From CAIJXB01 sp964455905 (GTDB lineage Bacteria; Chlamydiota; Chlamydiia; Chlamydiales; Rhabdochlamydiaceae), in contig CAYVYN010000006.1 in the NCBI GenBank assembly GCA_964455905.1, positions 1-64,000 of the forward strand: a DNA stretch of 64,000 nucleotides, in the 5' to 3' direction. The first letter of the stretch is position 1. The number at the start of each line of letters is the position of its first letter. Positions 44,353-53,173 of this stretch are shown piece after piece. Position numbers and translations under genes: made by a program. The notes below the pieces were generated by a model, which was given only the letters and a program-made list of their open reading frames with translations, was not told the origin of the DNA and did no database searches.

Positions 44353-46119
44353 TTAAAAGGCTTGTCCTACGCTTATCAAGATTCTATATTTTTTGTCGAT
44401 GTTCTTTCTAGGATTTAGAGGAAATCCAACGTCTAAACGAAAAGGCCCTACAAAAGAAAAGTAACGAATTCCAAGACCCACAGATTTTAGCCATTTTTCT
44501 TCAGGAACAAATAGCGTTTTTTTCGATACGTTGCCCATGTCGAAAAAAGGAACAAATCCTAATGTTTTTGAGTAGCGGATCCTTGTTTCTAATGTGTAAA
44601 AAATAGCCGATCGTCCTCCTTCAGGCTTCCCATTGTGATTTAGGGGGCTCACAGAGTAATATGCATAGCCGCGCAAATCGTCTTCAGATCCTCCAAAAAA
44701 ACGTTTAGGGACAGGTACAGACCCATCACCTCCGCTAATAATTGATCCTAGCGTGATTTTTTGAGCTATAGTGAATATGTGTTTTTTGTCTAAAGGTAGA
44801 TAGTACGATAAAGAACCTTCTTGCCCTAAAAAGAAAGATCTATTTGAAAGGAACGTAAAAGTTGGAATTGTTTTATACTCAAAGTTAAACCCTTTGGTTG
44901 GATTAAGAAGACTATTCGACAGGTTGAGTGCTAAGAAAATAGGAACCTCTAAAATCCAATAGTCACCATCTTGTACACTAGAGGTGACAAAGAGTTTTTC
45001 TCCTTCAAGACCAAATGAAATACGCATTTTTTCGCTGAATTTTTTTTCAAGTCGTGTGATGAGGTGATAACTTCTTTCTGAAAAAGGTAAAATATCTAGG
45101 TGGATGGCTTGTGCTTGCCACACATAGTCTTGTCCTATGGCTAAAAAATTAGGTTGTAGAAAAGTTGCTATTCCGGAGTGACTCCGTTTTGTAATATCGC
45201 CTTGCAGAGTTAACCTTTTTCCCATTTGCCCTATGTTGCGGTTTTCCCATCCAAATGTAAGACCTGGTCCGTAGTAGGTTTGGTAGCTTACCCCTCCGTA
45301 GATGCTTTTATGTTTGCTCTCTGCAACTTCCACATGTATAGGAAGCTCTCCTTTTTCATTTGGAGTCTCTGCATGAGTGATTAAAATCGAGCTAAAAAGA
45401 CCAGAGTCCATCAGGTTTTTATGCGTTTTTTCGACCGTAGATCCTGAATAGACATCTCCTTTTTGGATTAAAAGTCTTTCATCAAAAAAAAGAGGCCTAA
45501 TAGAAGTATTACCTGTAATAGAGATAGGTCCAAAAAAAGATAAGGGTCCAGAATCGATTTCAAGGTGTATTTTTACTGTTTTAGTATCACCATCGGCAAT
45601 AAAAGATCTATTACTAATACGAGCTAAAGGGTAGCCGCATTCTGAAAGGTTTTGTAAGGCTTTTAGCTCTGCGTTAATGACTTCAGCGGCTTCAATTTGC
45701 TTTCCTATTACAAGACCTAGAGTGTTTGCAGTAAGAGAAGGACAAGAGACACAATTATCTTTACAGCTTTCAAAAAGATATATGCTAAAAGAGGATATTT
45801 TATAAGCCGGACCAGGATTTACGTTTACAATAACTTTTGCATTTGTTGCCTGTTCTTCAACTGTCACTAAAACGGTTGCTTCATAGTATCCGTGCGAATG
45901 GAGAACTTTTAAAATTTCAGGAATGTCTGATTCAGCTCGATAGCGTAGTGCGTAAATGGAGTCAGGAGGTCTTTTTTTTAATGTGTTAAGTTGGGTAATA
46001 GATTTTATGGTTTTTAAAGCGGTAGGATTGTCCACTCCGACATAATCAACAGTGTATGGAATTACTCCAAAAGTTAGGCTACATACGCCTATAAAAAATA
46101 CACAGAAAAATTTTATCAT
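44353..46119 (-). CDS. tamA: TamA-like Omp85-family outer-membrane protein
   Basis: It has a signal peptide (MIKFFCVFFIGVCSLTFG), POTRA domains (about residues 25-265; three by visual count) and a C-terminal 16-strand barrel. The Omp85 motif RFFGGSEDDLRGYAYY is present, and FRLDVGFPLNP precedes the final Phe. It is 588 aa, shorter than BamA and fitting TamA. With tamB downstream it forms the usual two-gene Tam operon. Two close Cys pairs (CKDNCVSC) in a POTRA may form disulfides. It is divergent from hemL. Confidence 0.9.
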   Translation of the reverse strand: MIKFFCVFFIGVCSLTFGVIPYTVDYVGVDNPTALKTIKSITQLNTLKKRPPDSIYALRYRAESDIPEILKVLHSHGYYEATVLVTVEEQATNAKVIVNVNPGPAYKISSFSIYLFESCKDNCVSCPSLTANTLGLVIGKQIEAAEVINAELKALQNLSECGYPLARISNRSFIADGDTKTVKIHLEIDSGPLSFFGPISITGNTSIRPLFFDERLLIQKGDVYSGSTVEKTHKNLMDSGLFSSILITHAETPNEKGELPIHVEVAESKHKSIYGGVSYQTYYGPGLTFGWENRNIGQMGKRLTLQGDITKRSHSGIATFLQPNFLAIGQDYVWQAQAIHLDILPFSERSYHLITRLEKKFSEKMRISFGLEGEKLFVTSSVQDGDYWILEVPIFLALNLSNSLLNPTKGFNFEYKTIPTFTFLSNRSFFLGQEGSLSYYLPLDKKHIFTIAQKITLGSIISGGDGSVPVPKRFFGGSEDDLRGYAYYSVSPLNHNGKPEGGRSAIFYTLETRIRYSKTLGFVPFFDMGNVSKKTLFVPEEKWLKSVGLGIRYFSFVGPFRLDVGFPLNPRKNIDKKYRILISVGQAF

Positions 46120-46268
46120 GAAAGCATCTACCAGTAGCCTTGAATTATGTGGTTATCTAGAGAATTTTGCAAATCTTAATTTGCATATCTCGATGGCTCT
46201 TTTTTTTTAAGATTTGCCGGAATTAGCAAAGTGGGTATATTTTCCATTTTCTTATCTAGCGAGGAAGT

Positions 46269-47549
46269 ATGCTGTTTAGACCTTTAACAGAGAAAGTTTT
46301 TTTGGAAAGTTGCTTGAAGATTCCTGGAGGGGTAAATTCTCCAGTAAGAGCTTTTACTAGCTTGGAAATGACCCCTTTGGTTGTTGCCAAAGGAAAGGCG
46401 GATTCCATTACTGATGTGGATGGTAATGAGTTTATAGATTATTGCATGAGTTGGGGGTCTTTGATTTTAGGGCATGCTAACCCAACAGTTGTTGAAAAAG
46501 TACAAAAGCAGATGCAGCTAGGTTCTTCTTTTGGAATAGCAACCCTTATTGAAAAATTGATGGCTGAAAAAATCTCATCCCATATTCCTTCGATAGAAAA
46601 AATACGTTTTGTCTCTTCTGGCACAGAGGCCACTATGTCGGCACTTCGGTTAGCTAGAGGATTTACTGGTAAGACAAAGGTTATTAAATTTAATGGAAAC
46701 TATCATGGGCATGCAGATCCATTTTTAGTCCAGGCCGGATCTGGTGTTAGTTTTTTATCGAATTCGTCTTCTTTAGGGGTTCCTAAGGGAGCTATAGAAG
46801 ATACAATATCTATTCCTTATAATGATGTAGAGGCTGTGAGAAGTGCTTTTATCCGCTATAAAGATGTTGCAGCTGTTATCGTAGAACCTATTGCCGCTAA
46901 CATGGGACTTGTTCCTGCTACTTTAGAGTTTTTAGAAACACTGCGAGCTGAAACATTCAAAGCTGGCGCTCTTTTAATTTTTGATGAGGTTGTTTCTGGT
47001 TTTCGTTTTGGTTTAGGCGGAATACAGAATATGTTGGGCATTACTCCCGATCTTACTTGTCTTGGAAAGATTATAGGTGGAGGTCTTCCTGCGGCTGCTT
47101 TTGGAGGAAGAAAAGAGGTGATGGATTTTCTAGCTCCAATTGGACCTGTTTATCAAGCGGGCACTCTTTCTGGTAATCCTTTAGCTTTATCTGCCGGGCT
47201 CGCTACTTTAGAACAGCTGGAAAAGCCGTTTTTTTATGAAGAACTTTCAAAAAAAACTGAACAATTATTAGCCCCCGTTGAGGATCTAATTCGCAGTAAG
47301 AAAAAAAATATAGTGATTAATCGAATAGGGTCTTGCTTTACACTTTTTTTTGGAGTTAACCAAGTTAGTTCACAAGAAGATGTAAAACGTTTGGATAGAA
47401 GAATGTTTGTACAGTTTTATCAGTATATGTTTTCTAAGGGAGTCTATTTTTCGCCAGCGCAAGAAGAAGTGTGTTTTATATCATCGGCACATAGTGAAGA
47501 CTCCATAGTAAAAACGAGAGATATTTTACTAGAATATATGAAACTTTAA
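46269..47549 (+). CDS. hemL: Glutamate-1-semialdehyde 2,1-aminomutase
   Basis: A PLP enzyme making 5-aminolevulinate for haem from glutamate-1-semialdehyde. The PLP Lys is Lys267 in LGKIIGGGLPAAAFGG. Other signatures are CLKIPGGVNSPVRAF, RFVSSGTEATMSALRLARG, NGNYHGHAD and FDEVVSGFRF. 426 aa is the normal length. It is alone at the start of the strand run and precedes the nfeD genes by 11 nt, possibly in one transcript with them. Confidence 0.96.
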   Translation: MLFRPLTEKVFLESCLKIPGGVNSPVRAFTSLEMTPLVVAKGKADSITDVDGNEFIDYCMSWGSLILGHANPTVVEKVQKQMQLGSSFGIATLIEKLMAEKISSHIPSIEKIRFVSSGTEATMSALRLARGFTGKTKVIKFNGNYHGHADPFLVQAGSGVSFLSNSSSLGVPKGAIEDTISIPYNDVEAVRSAFIRYKDVAAVIVEPIAANMGLVPATLEFLETLRAETFKAGALLIFDEVVSGFRFGLGGIQNMLGITPDLTCLGKIIGGGLPAAAFGGRKEVMDFLAPIGPVYQAGTLSGNPLALSAGLATLEQLEKPFFYEELSKKTEQLLAPVEDLIRSKKKNIVINRIGSCFTLFFGVNQVSSQEDVKRLDRRMFVQFYQYMFSKGVYFSPAQEEVCFISSAHSEDSIVKTRDILLEYMKL

Positions 47550-47560
47550 GAGGATAGCTA

Positions 47561-49087
47561 ATGCCTTGTTGTTTTTTAAGAAAAGTTATTTTTTTCTTTG
47601 TTTGTATTTTTTCAGGTGCGCACTCTTTGGAGTTTTCTTTAGAAAAAAATTCAGACACACTTCAAAAAGAGCTTTCAGAGGCTATTTCTTTAGGTGAAAA
47701 TTCTGTGGCAGGCTATTTAAGCCTGCCGAAGGATCGATCTATAGACAATACGACGTATTTATATATTAAATATGCTTTAGAGTCTTTTCGAAAACAGGGG
47801 GTTTCTTTTGTTCTTCTAGATTTAGATACTCCTGGAGGCGAGGTTTTTTCTTCTTTACGTATTGTAGAGGAGCTTCGCAAGATGGATGTTGAATACGGGA
47901 TTCCTATTATTGCTTTAGTGGATGATTGGGCTATTTCTGCAGGAGCTTTACTCGCGTACTCTTGTCGTTTTATTGGAGCTAAAGAACAGTCTAGTATGGG
48001 AGCCGCTGAGCCTGTAACAATGTCTTCAGATGGAAAGATGGAATCTGCTTCTGAAAAGATGATTTCAGCTTTAAGGGTAGAGTTCGGTAAGACAGCTGAG
48101 TTCTATGGTCGTAATCCTCTGATTGCTGAGGCTATGGTAGACAAAGATACTGTTCTTGTTCTTAGAGAAGGTAAGGTTGTGAGTCTTTTAAACGATAATC
48201 AGATAGAAGAAAAAGATTATTTGATTAGCTCTAAGGGGAAATTATTAACGCTAAGTGGATCTTTAATGCAGGCTTTGGGGGTATCTGATTTTTTACTTCC
48301 TTCCACACAGCCAGCTTTAAGTGGAGAAAGTATTTTAAAAGAAGAACTTTTTTTTTCAGGTTCTATTCGTTGGATTTCCTATTCCAATTGGAAAATTGAT
48401 CTATTTTCTTTTTTAAGTCATCCTTTTGTGTCTTCTTTTTTAGTAATGGGTTTGATGATTGGCTTATATGGGTCTATTCAAAATCCCACCTTTGGTTTTT
48501 CTACTATTTTAACTCTTTGTTGCCTTTCTTTGATTTTGTTATCTACTTTTGCAACACAGCTTGTAGGATGGCTTGAGGTTGTATTTTGTTTTCTTGGTGC
48601 CGCTTTACTTATTTTGGATCTTTTTTTATTTGGATTTGGATTTCTTGGATTGATTGCTATTTTATTTATTATTGGCGGAATTTTTGCTATGCTCTTGCCT
48701 TCGTTAGAAGGGGTTCCGTTTTCTTATGATCCCACATATTGGGGAGTGGTTCTTTCTGAATGGATTTATAGGCTGAGCCTTCTTCTTTCGAGTGTGTTGT
48801 TCGCACTTCTTTTTAGCGCTATGTGTAGTCGATTTTTACTCCAAAGAGGCCTATTAGCAAGGAAACTTGTTTTAAAAGAGTCCCCACATAAAAAAGAAAA
48901 AATAGTAGATAAACCTGAAAAAGGATCTTTAGGGTTGTCGATTTCTTCTTTTCGTCCTTTTGGAAAAGTTGAAATTGACGGAACTATTTATGAAGCTAAG
49001 ACAGAAGGTGAATTTATAGAAAAGGGCGTATACGTCGAAATAATTGATTTTTTTGGTGAACTTCTTGTAGTTAGGGAGCGTATTTAA
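47561..49087 (+). CDS. NfeD-family membrane serine protease (long form)
   Basis: A signal-like N-terminus is followed by a ClpP-like periplasmic protease domain with the Ser nucleophile in the DDWAISAGALLAY motif, and a Lys in SEKMISALRVEFGK as the possible partner. Next are four or five membrane segments (about 285-430) and a C-terminal NfeD OB domain (FGKVEIDGTIYEAKTEGEFI). This fusion is called NfeD1b in some bacteria and works with flotillin-like proteins in membrane quality control. 508 aa. Its stop overlaps the next start by 1 nt. Confidence 0.88.
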   Translation: MPCCFLRKVIFFFVCIFSGAHSLEFSLEKNSDTLQKELSEAISLGENSVAGYLSLPKDRSIDNTTYLYIKYALESFRKQGVSFVLLDLDTPGGEVFSSLRIVEELRKMDVEYGIPIIALVDDWAISAGALLAYSCRFIGAKEQSSMGAAEPVTMSSDGKMESASEKMISALRVEFGKTAEFYGRNPLIAEAMVDKDTVLVLREGKVVSLLNDNQIEEKDYLISSKGKLLTLSGSLMQALGVSDFLLPSTQPALSGESILKEELFFSGSIRWISYSNWKIDLFSFLSHPFVSSFLVMGLMIGLYGSIQNPTFGFSTILTLCCLSLILLSTFATQLVGWLEVVFCFLGAALLILDLFLFGFGFLGLIAILFIIGGIFAMLLPSLEGVPFSYDPTYWGVVLSEWIYRLSLLLSSVLFALLFSAMCSRFLLQRGLLARKLVLKESPHKKEKIVDKPEKGSLGLSISSFRPFGKVEIDGTIYEAKTEGEFIEKGVYVEIIDFFGELLVVRERI

Positions 49088-49554
49088 TGATTTTGGCTTG
49101 TTTTATAGGTCTTATAGGCCTTCTTTGTTTGTATTTTGAGTTTTTTTTGCCTGGAGGTGTTTTGGCTTTATTGGGGGTAGGGGTTTTAATTTTAAGTGGG
49201 GGAATTTTTTTCTTTCATAGCGAATCGCTTACTGCTTCATTTTTTTATGTCATTACACTTTTTTTACTTAGCGGGGTGGTTTGTTTTATAGCTCTACGAG
49301 TCATTCGTAAATCAGGAAAGAAAAATTCTTTTTTTTTAGAGCAAAATCAAAAAGGATTTACGACAGAAAGACTGGAGGCGAGTTTAGTTGGAAAGGAGGG
49401 TGTTGTTTCTACTGAGTTAAAGCCTTCAGGGCATGTTCGTATCGAGGACAAAGTATATCAGGCAGTTTCTCAAGGGGAATTTCTACTAAAAGGGTCTCTT
49501 GTTGAAGTGGTAGAGGTCAAAGGATCTCATGTGCTTGTAAAAATTAAAAAATAA
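49087..49554 (+). CDS. Short NfeD-like protein, 155 aa
   Basis: It has two to three membrane segments (about residues 1-75) followed by an OB-fold NfeD domain (GKEGVVSTELKPSGHVRIED, then LVEVVEVKGSHVLV). It lacks the protease domain. It starts on the last base of the long nfeD gene and lies 14 nt before the flotillin gene, so the three genes form a membrane-microdomain operon. It probably binds the flotillin partner; this is inferred from related operons. Confidence 0.85.
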   Translation: MILACFIGLIGLLCLYFEFFLPGGVLALLGVGVLILSGGIFFFHSESLTASFFYVITLFLLSGVVCFIALRVIRKSGKKNSFFLEQNQKGFTTERLEASLVGKEGVVSTELKPSGHVRIEDKVYQAVSQGEFLLKGSLVEVVEVKGSHVLVKIKK

Positions 49555-49568
49555 GAGGGGACTTTAAT

Positions 49569-50573
49569 ATGTTTTGTAGTTTATTAGCCGATGCGGAATT
49601 TGGATTAAGCTTTTCTGTTGTCGTTTTTATGCTTGTGATTTTACTTGTTGTAATCTTATCGATTTTAGGAAGATTTGTTAGTTTGTGGTTTCAAGCTTTT
49701 GTTTCAGGCGCTCCTGTTGCTTTTTTTAGCATTATAGGGATGAGTCTTCGTAAAATCCCTTCTAGAGTGATAGTGAATGCTTATATTAACTCTCATAAAG
49801 CAGGGTTAAAAGACATTACCGTATCTGATTTAGAAACTCACGTACTTGCAGGTGGTAATGTTTCGAATGTTGTAAGAGCTCTTATTGCTGCAGATAAAGC
49901 TAATATCGCTTTAACATGGAGACAGGCAACAGCGATCGATCTAGCTGGTCGAGATATTTTATCTGCTGTAAAAACTTCTGTGAACCCCAAAGTGATTGAC
50001 TGTCCTGATAAGGAGCATGGTGAATATATTACTGCGGTAGCGAAAGATGGTATCCAGTTGAAGACTAGAGCAAGAGTGACCGTAAGAACAAATATACAAC
50101 AGCTTGTTGGTGGAGCTACTGAGGAAACTATTATCGCTAGGGTAGGAGAGGGTATTGTAAACGCGATTGGCTCTGCTGATACATACACTGATGTTCTTAA
50201 GTGTCCTCAAACGATATCACAGCTTGTTTTAGGTCGAGGATTAGATGCACAAACAGCCTTTGAAATACTTTCAATTGATATCGCAGATATTGCTGTAGGA
50301 GAAAATATTGGAGCTCGTTTACGCGCTGACCAAGCAAACTCTAATAAGATTATAGCTCAAGCAGAAGCTGAAAAAAGAAGAGCTATGGCTGTTGCTATGG
50401 AGCAAGAAAACAAAGCTAAAGTGATTGAGGCAGAAGCACAAATCCCTCTAGCTATTGCCGAAGCTTTTCAAAAGGGGAATTTAGGAATTTTTGATTACTA
50501 TAAGCTTAAGAACTTACAATCCGATACAGAAATGAGAAAGTCTATAGGACAAGGAACGGAAGGAAATGAGTAG
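49569..50573 (+). CDS. floA: Flotillin-like protein FloA
   Basis: It has a short N-terminal membrane segment (about residues 15-45), then an SPFH-type domain with the family sequence NVVRALIAADKANIALTWRQ and GATEETIIARVGEGIVNAIG. The C-terminal coiled coil is rich in Ala and Glu (QAEAEKRRAMAVAMEQENKA). These proteins form lipid microdomains in bacterial membranes. 334 aa matches B. subtilis FloA. It follows nfeD and overlaps the next gene by 8 bp. Confidence 0.93.
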   Translation: MFCSLLADAEFGLSFSVVVFMLVILLVVILSILGRFVSLWFQAFVSGAPVAFFSIIGMSLRKIPSRVIVNAYINSHKAGLKDITVSDLETHVLAGGNVSNVVRALIAADKANIALTWRQATAIDLAGRDILSAVKTSVNPKVIDCPDKEHGEYITAVAKDGIQLKTRARVTVRTNIQQLVGGATEETIIARVGEGIVNAIGSADTYTDVLKCPQTISQLVLGRGLDAQTAFEILSIDIADIAVGENIGARLRADQANSNKIIAQAEAEKRRAMAVAMEQENKAKVIEAEAQIPLAIAEAFQKGNLGIFDYYKLKNLQSDTEMRKSIGQGTEGNE

Positions 50574-50889
50574 CGAACAAGGAAGCTCTACTTTTATTTT
50601 CCTGATCATTTCTTTGCTTTTTTATGTTTTCACAAGAGCAGGTAGGAAGCCTCGTATACCTGCTCCTATAAAAACAGCAGAACAAGTTTCGCCTTTACCT
50701 TTTAAAAGAAAGGAACAGAAAGTAGTTACAAGGCATGATCACGTAGAGCCTTCTACTATCTCGTCCTTTATCCAGGAAGTTCCCAAAGTAAAGAGAGCCC
50801 CTGTTTTGCAACAAGGATGGAATAGAAGATCTTCTTTAAGGCAGGCTTTTATTTTGTCAGAAGTTTTTAAGAGGTTTGATGAGCGTTAA
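50566..50889 (+). CDS. Small unknown protein, 107 aa
   Basis: One membrane segment near the N-terminus (STFIFLIISLLFYVFT) is followed by a basic, probably disordered tail ending QAFILSEVFKRFDER. AAGGAAATG places the start within the end of floA (8-bp overlap), so it belongs to the floA operon. No family is recognised; a similar small gene follows floA in some chlamydiae, but I cannot confirm homology. Confidence 0.65.
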   Translation: MSSEQGSSTFIFLIISLLFYVFTRAGRKPRIPAPIKTAEQVSPLPFKRKEQKVVTRHDHVEPSTISSFIQEVPKVKRAPVLQQGWNRRSSLRQAFILSEVFKRFDER

Positions 50890-51526
50890 AGAGCGGCTAT
50901 CTCTTCTTTATTTTGAAATACAAAAAACAGCTTTGAAAGTTGGCCGTGACCCTTCTGTCGTCACGGTCATTGCTATAGGAAAGTATGCTAGTTTAGATCA
51001 AATAAAAGAAGCTTACGCTGCCGGTATCCGTCATTTTGGAGAAAGTCGTTTGCAAGCTTTCTTAGCTAAAAAGGATCTTTTGCCAAAGGATATCATTTGG
51101 CATTTTATTGGACCTATACAGTCTAATAAAGCAGCAGCTATCACAGAGGCTTTTTCTTATATTCATTCGATATCTTCTATAAAAGTTGCAAAAATTGTAT
51201 CAGAGACTTCTTTAAGATTAAGAAAAAAAACTCCTTGTTTTTTACAAATAAATGTTTCTTTAGATCCTCTTAAGCAAGGCTTTACTCAAGAAGAGTTTAA
51301 AACACTTAAAGAAGAGCTAAGTTCTCTAGAGGGACTTTCTATTCAAGGCTTAATGACTATTGGACCTTATGTAACGGAAGAAAATAGTTTAAGAGAGTGT
51401 TTTCAAAAGTTATATTCCCTTCAGGGAAACTATCCCTACTTGTCAATGGGAATGAGTGGTGATTTTATGGTTGCTATTGAAGAAGGTAGTACCCATATTC
51501 GAATAGGGTCTTATTTATTTTCCTAG
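50879..51526 (+). CDS. YggS/PLPBP-type pyridoxal-phosphate-binding protein
   Basis: It has the alanine-racemase-like PLP barrel without a second domain. Visible motifs: AIGKYASLDQIKEAYAAGIR (PLP Lys), FGESRLQAFLAK (usually FGENYVQE), WHFIGPIQSNK, QGLMTIGPY and LSMGMSGDFMVAIEEGSTHI with RIGSYLF. The family maintains PLP and amino-acid homeostasis. I chose ATG 50879 with AGAGG five bases upstream rather than TTG 50876. 215 aa; overlaps the preceding gene by 11 bp. Confidence 0.92.
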   Translation: MSVKERLSLLYFEIQKTALKVGRDPSVVTVIAIGKYASLDQIKEAYAAGIRHFGESRLQAFLAKKDLLPKDIIWHFIGPIQSNKAAAITEAFSYIHSISSIKVAKIVSETSLRLRKKTPCFLQINVSLDPLKQGFTQEEFKTLKEELSSLEGLSIQGLMTIGPYVTEENSLRECFQKLYSLQGNYPYLSMGMSGDFMVAIEEGSTHIRIGSYLFS

Positions 51527-51584
51527 TTAATAATTAATTTATTTTATATGTGTGATTTATAGGTTGTTATTAATAGGAGTATAT

Positions 51585-51719
51585 ATGCATCCCTTAGTTA
51601 GTCCAGTAGGATCTTTAATAGCTGGAATTCTTGTTTTACTTTTTCCTGCTATTTTGAATTACATTGTAGCTATATATTTAATACTGCTTGGAATTTCTGG
51701 AATAGTCTGGAGATTGTAA
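51585..51719 (+). CDS. Small membrane protein, 44 aa, DUF3096-like
   Basis: MHPLVSPVGSLIAGILVLLF opens a protein that continues with PAILNYIVAIYLILLGISGI and ends VWRL. The LIAGIL...FP..LNYIVA.YLI..GI pattern matches my memory of the small DUF3096 family found in many Gram-negatives. Two membrane helices are likely. AGGAG lies 5 nt before the ATG, and a 10-bp hairpin terminator follows. It is independent of the neighbouring genes. Function unknown. Confidence 0.8.
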   Translation: MHPLVSPVGSLIAGILVLLFPAILNYIVAIYLILLGISGIVWRL

Positions 51720-51724
51720 GAAAA

Positions 51725-51749
51725 GCCATCTCTTTAACGAAGAGATGGC
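51725..51749 (+). terminator. Hairpin after the DUF3096-like gene
   Basis: GCCATCTCTT (51725-51734) pairs perfectly with AAGAGATGGC (51740-51749), loop TAACG. The following sequence is only partly T-rich, so strength is uncertain. Confidence 0.6.
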
Positions 51750-51824
51750 GATAGTTTCTGTAGATGTACTGAAGATAGAGAAAAATGGTGTTTATTGGCC
51801 TTATATATAATAAATAAACTATGG

Positions 51825-52211
51825 CTAATAGAGGTCATTTTCTCCAGTTTGTACCAGAGCTCGTACCTCAGCTTGGGATTCAGAGATGAGAATTTTTTTG
51901 CCTTCGACTTCAATTAGGTAGAGAAGTGTTTTAGGACTTAAAGGTTTCCTTTCTATGATATTGATCTTTTTTTGCGACCCAAATCCACCAAATTTTCCTT
52001 GTCCTATCTTTTTTAAAATCCAAACAGTAAAAAATACTAGAACAAGAAGACCTCCTAAAGTAAGAAGCATTTTAGTTAAGGTACTTTCATATGAAGGGAT
52101 GGGTTTTGTTTCTAAGGCTGTTTCAGGAGGAGGGATAGGTGATTCTTCGGCTTGCGCTAAAAAGATATGACTAAGGCAAAGTAAAAACATAGTTATAATT
52201 TTTTTGCGCAT
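51825..52211 (-). CDS. FliO-like small membrane protein, 128 aa
   Basis: It has a signal peptide (KKIITMFLLCLSHIFLAQA), a Pro/Glu-rich spacer, one membrane helix (LLTLGGLLVLVFFTVWILKK) and a soluble tail with KINIIERKPLSPKTLLYLIE followed by VEGKKILISESQAEV. This layout and the KPLSPK-LYL-EV-GK-ILI pattern resemble FliO, the assembly factor for the flagellar/type III export gate. Chlamydiae lack flagella but keep some flagellar export homologues, so a role in such an export apparatus is possible. It is a lone gene between two forward-strand runs. Confidence 0.65.
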   Translation of the reverse strand: MRKKIITMFLLCLSHIFLAQAEESPIPPPETALETKPIPSYESTLTKMLLTLGGLLVLVFFTVWILKKIGQGKFGGFGSQKKINIIERKPLSPKTLLYLIEVEGKKILISESQAEVRALVQTGENDLY

Positions 52212-52333
52212 AAATTCCTTAAGATGTGGTGTGTTTTGTATTTTACCATTTTTCTCTGAAAAAAGTTTTTTTGCAAGAGGAGAATTATATTCTCTTATGG
52301 TAAAATTCAGTTTTTTTAGAATTTGGAGTTCAT

Positions 52334-53170
52334 ATGAAAGGTTGTATTTGTTTGGATATCGATGGAACGATTACAGCAGACCCTTATAGGGTGCCGGATA
52401 CAGTAATTGACTGCTTTAGAAGCCTTTATTTAGAGGGATGGAGCTTTGTTTTTGTTACAGGAAGAACATATGCTTTTGCGTTAAATACCCTATTAAACAT
52501 GAACTTCCCGTATTTTTTTGGAGTGCAAAACGGCGCTGATATTTTACTCATGCCTGAGAAAAAAAGCATAGCCCAAGAATATCTTACTTCTGAGGTAATT
52601 TTAGAAATTGAAAAGGCTCATGAGGAAATTAAGGAAGGTTTTTTAATTTATTCAGGTTTGGAGAAGGGGGATTTTTGTTATTATAGACCAGCTTCTTTTT
52701 CTTCGGATATGAAAAACCATTTAGGGAAGATTCGGTTGCTTTCTCCTATACCTTGGCAAGAAAAAGAGGATTTCTGTTTTTCAGTCGATCAGTCGTTTCC
52801 TTTAATTAAAAGCCTTGGAAGTAAAGAAGAAATGCTAGCTTTAAATCAAAAATTGAAAAAAATACCAGGGATAGAAGCTGTGTATATTAAAGATCCGCTA
52901 GGAGATAATGTGTATTTAAATCTTATTACAGCTACTAAGGCTAATAAGGGAAATGTATTAAAAAAAATCAGAACTCTTTTTCCTTTAGGGACCCAGTTTA
53001 TAGCAGCAGGGGATGATTATAATGATGTGTCGTTACTTAAAGAAGCAGATTTGTCTATTGTCATGAATACAGCTCCGGAGGACATGATTTCATTAGGCGA
53101 CATTATAGCTAGATCAGCTAAAGAAGAAGGGATTATAGAGGCGCTTTTACAAGCAACAGGGAGTATATAG
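52334..53170 (+). CDS. HAD-superfamily Cof-type phosphatase
   Basis: The HAD motif I is LDIDGTITADP, motif II includes FVTGRTYAF, a Lys lies in ATKANKGNVLKKI, and motif IV is IAAGDDYNDVSLLKEADLSI. 278 aa with a C2 cap domain. Such enzymes dephosphorylate sugar phosphates or nucleotides; the substrate cannot be told. GGAG lies before the ATG. It is followed after 3 nt by an unknown gene, likely co-transcribed. Confidence 0.9.
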   Translation: MKGCICLDIDGTITADPYRVPDTVIDCFRSLYLEGWSFVFVTGRTYAFALNTLLNMNFPYFFGVQNGADILLMPEKKSIAQEYLTSEVILEIEKAHEEIKEGFLIYSGLEKGDFCYYRPASFSSDMKNHLGKIRLLSPIPWQEKEDFCFSVDQSFPLIKSLGSKEEMLALNQKLKKIPGIEAVYIKDPLGDNVYLNLITATKANKGNVLKKIRTLFPLGTQFIAAGDDYNDVSLLKEADLSIVMNTAPEDMISLGDIIARSAKEEGIIEALLQATGSI

Positions 53171-53173
53171 ATA

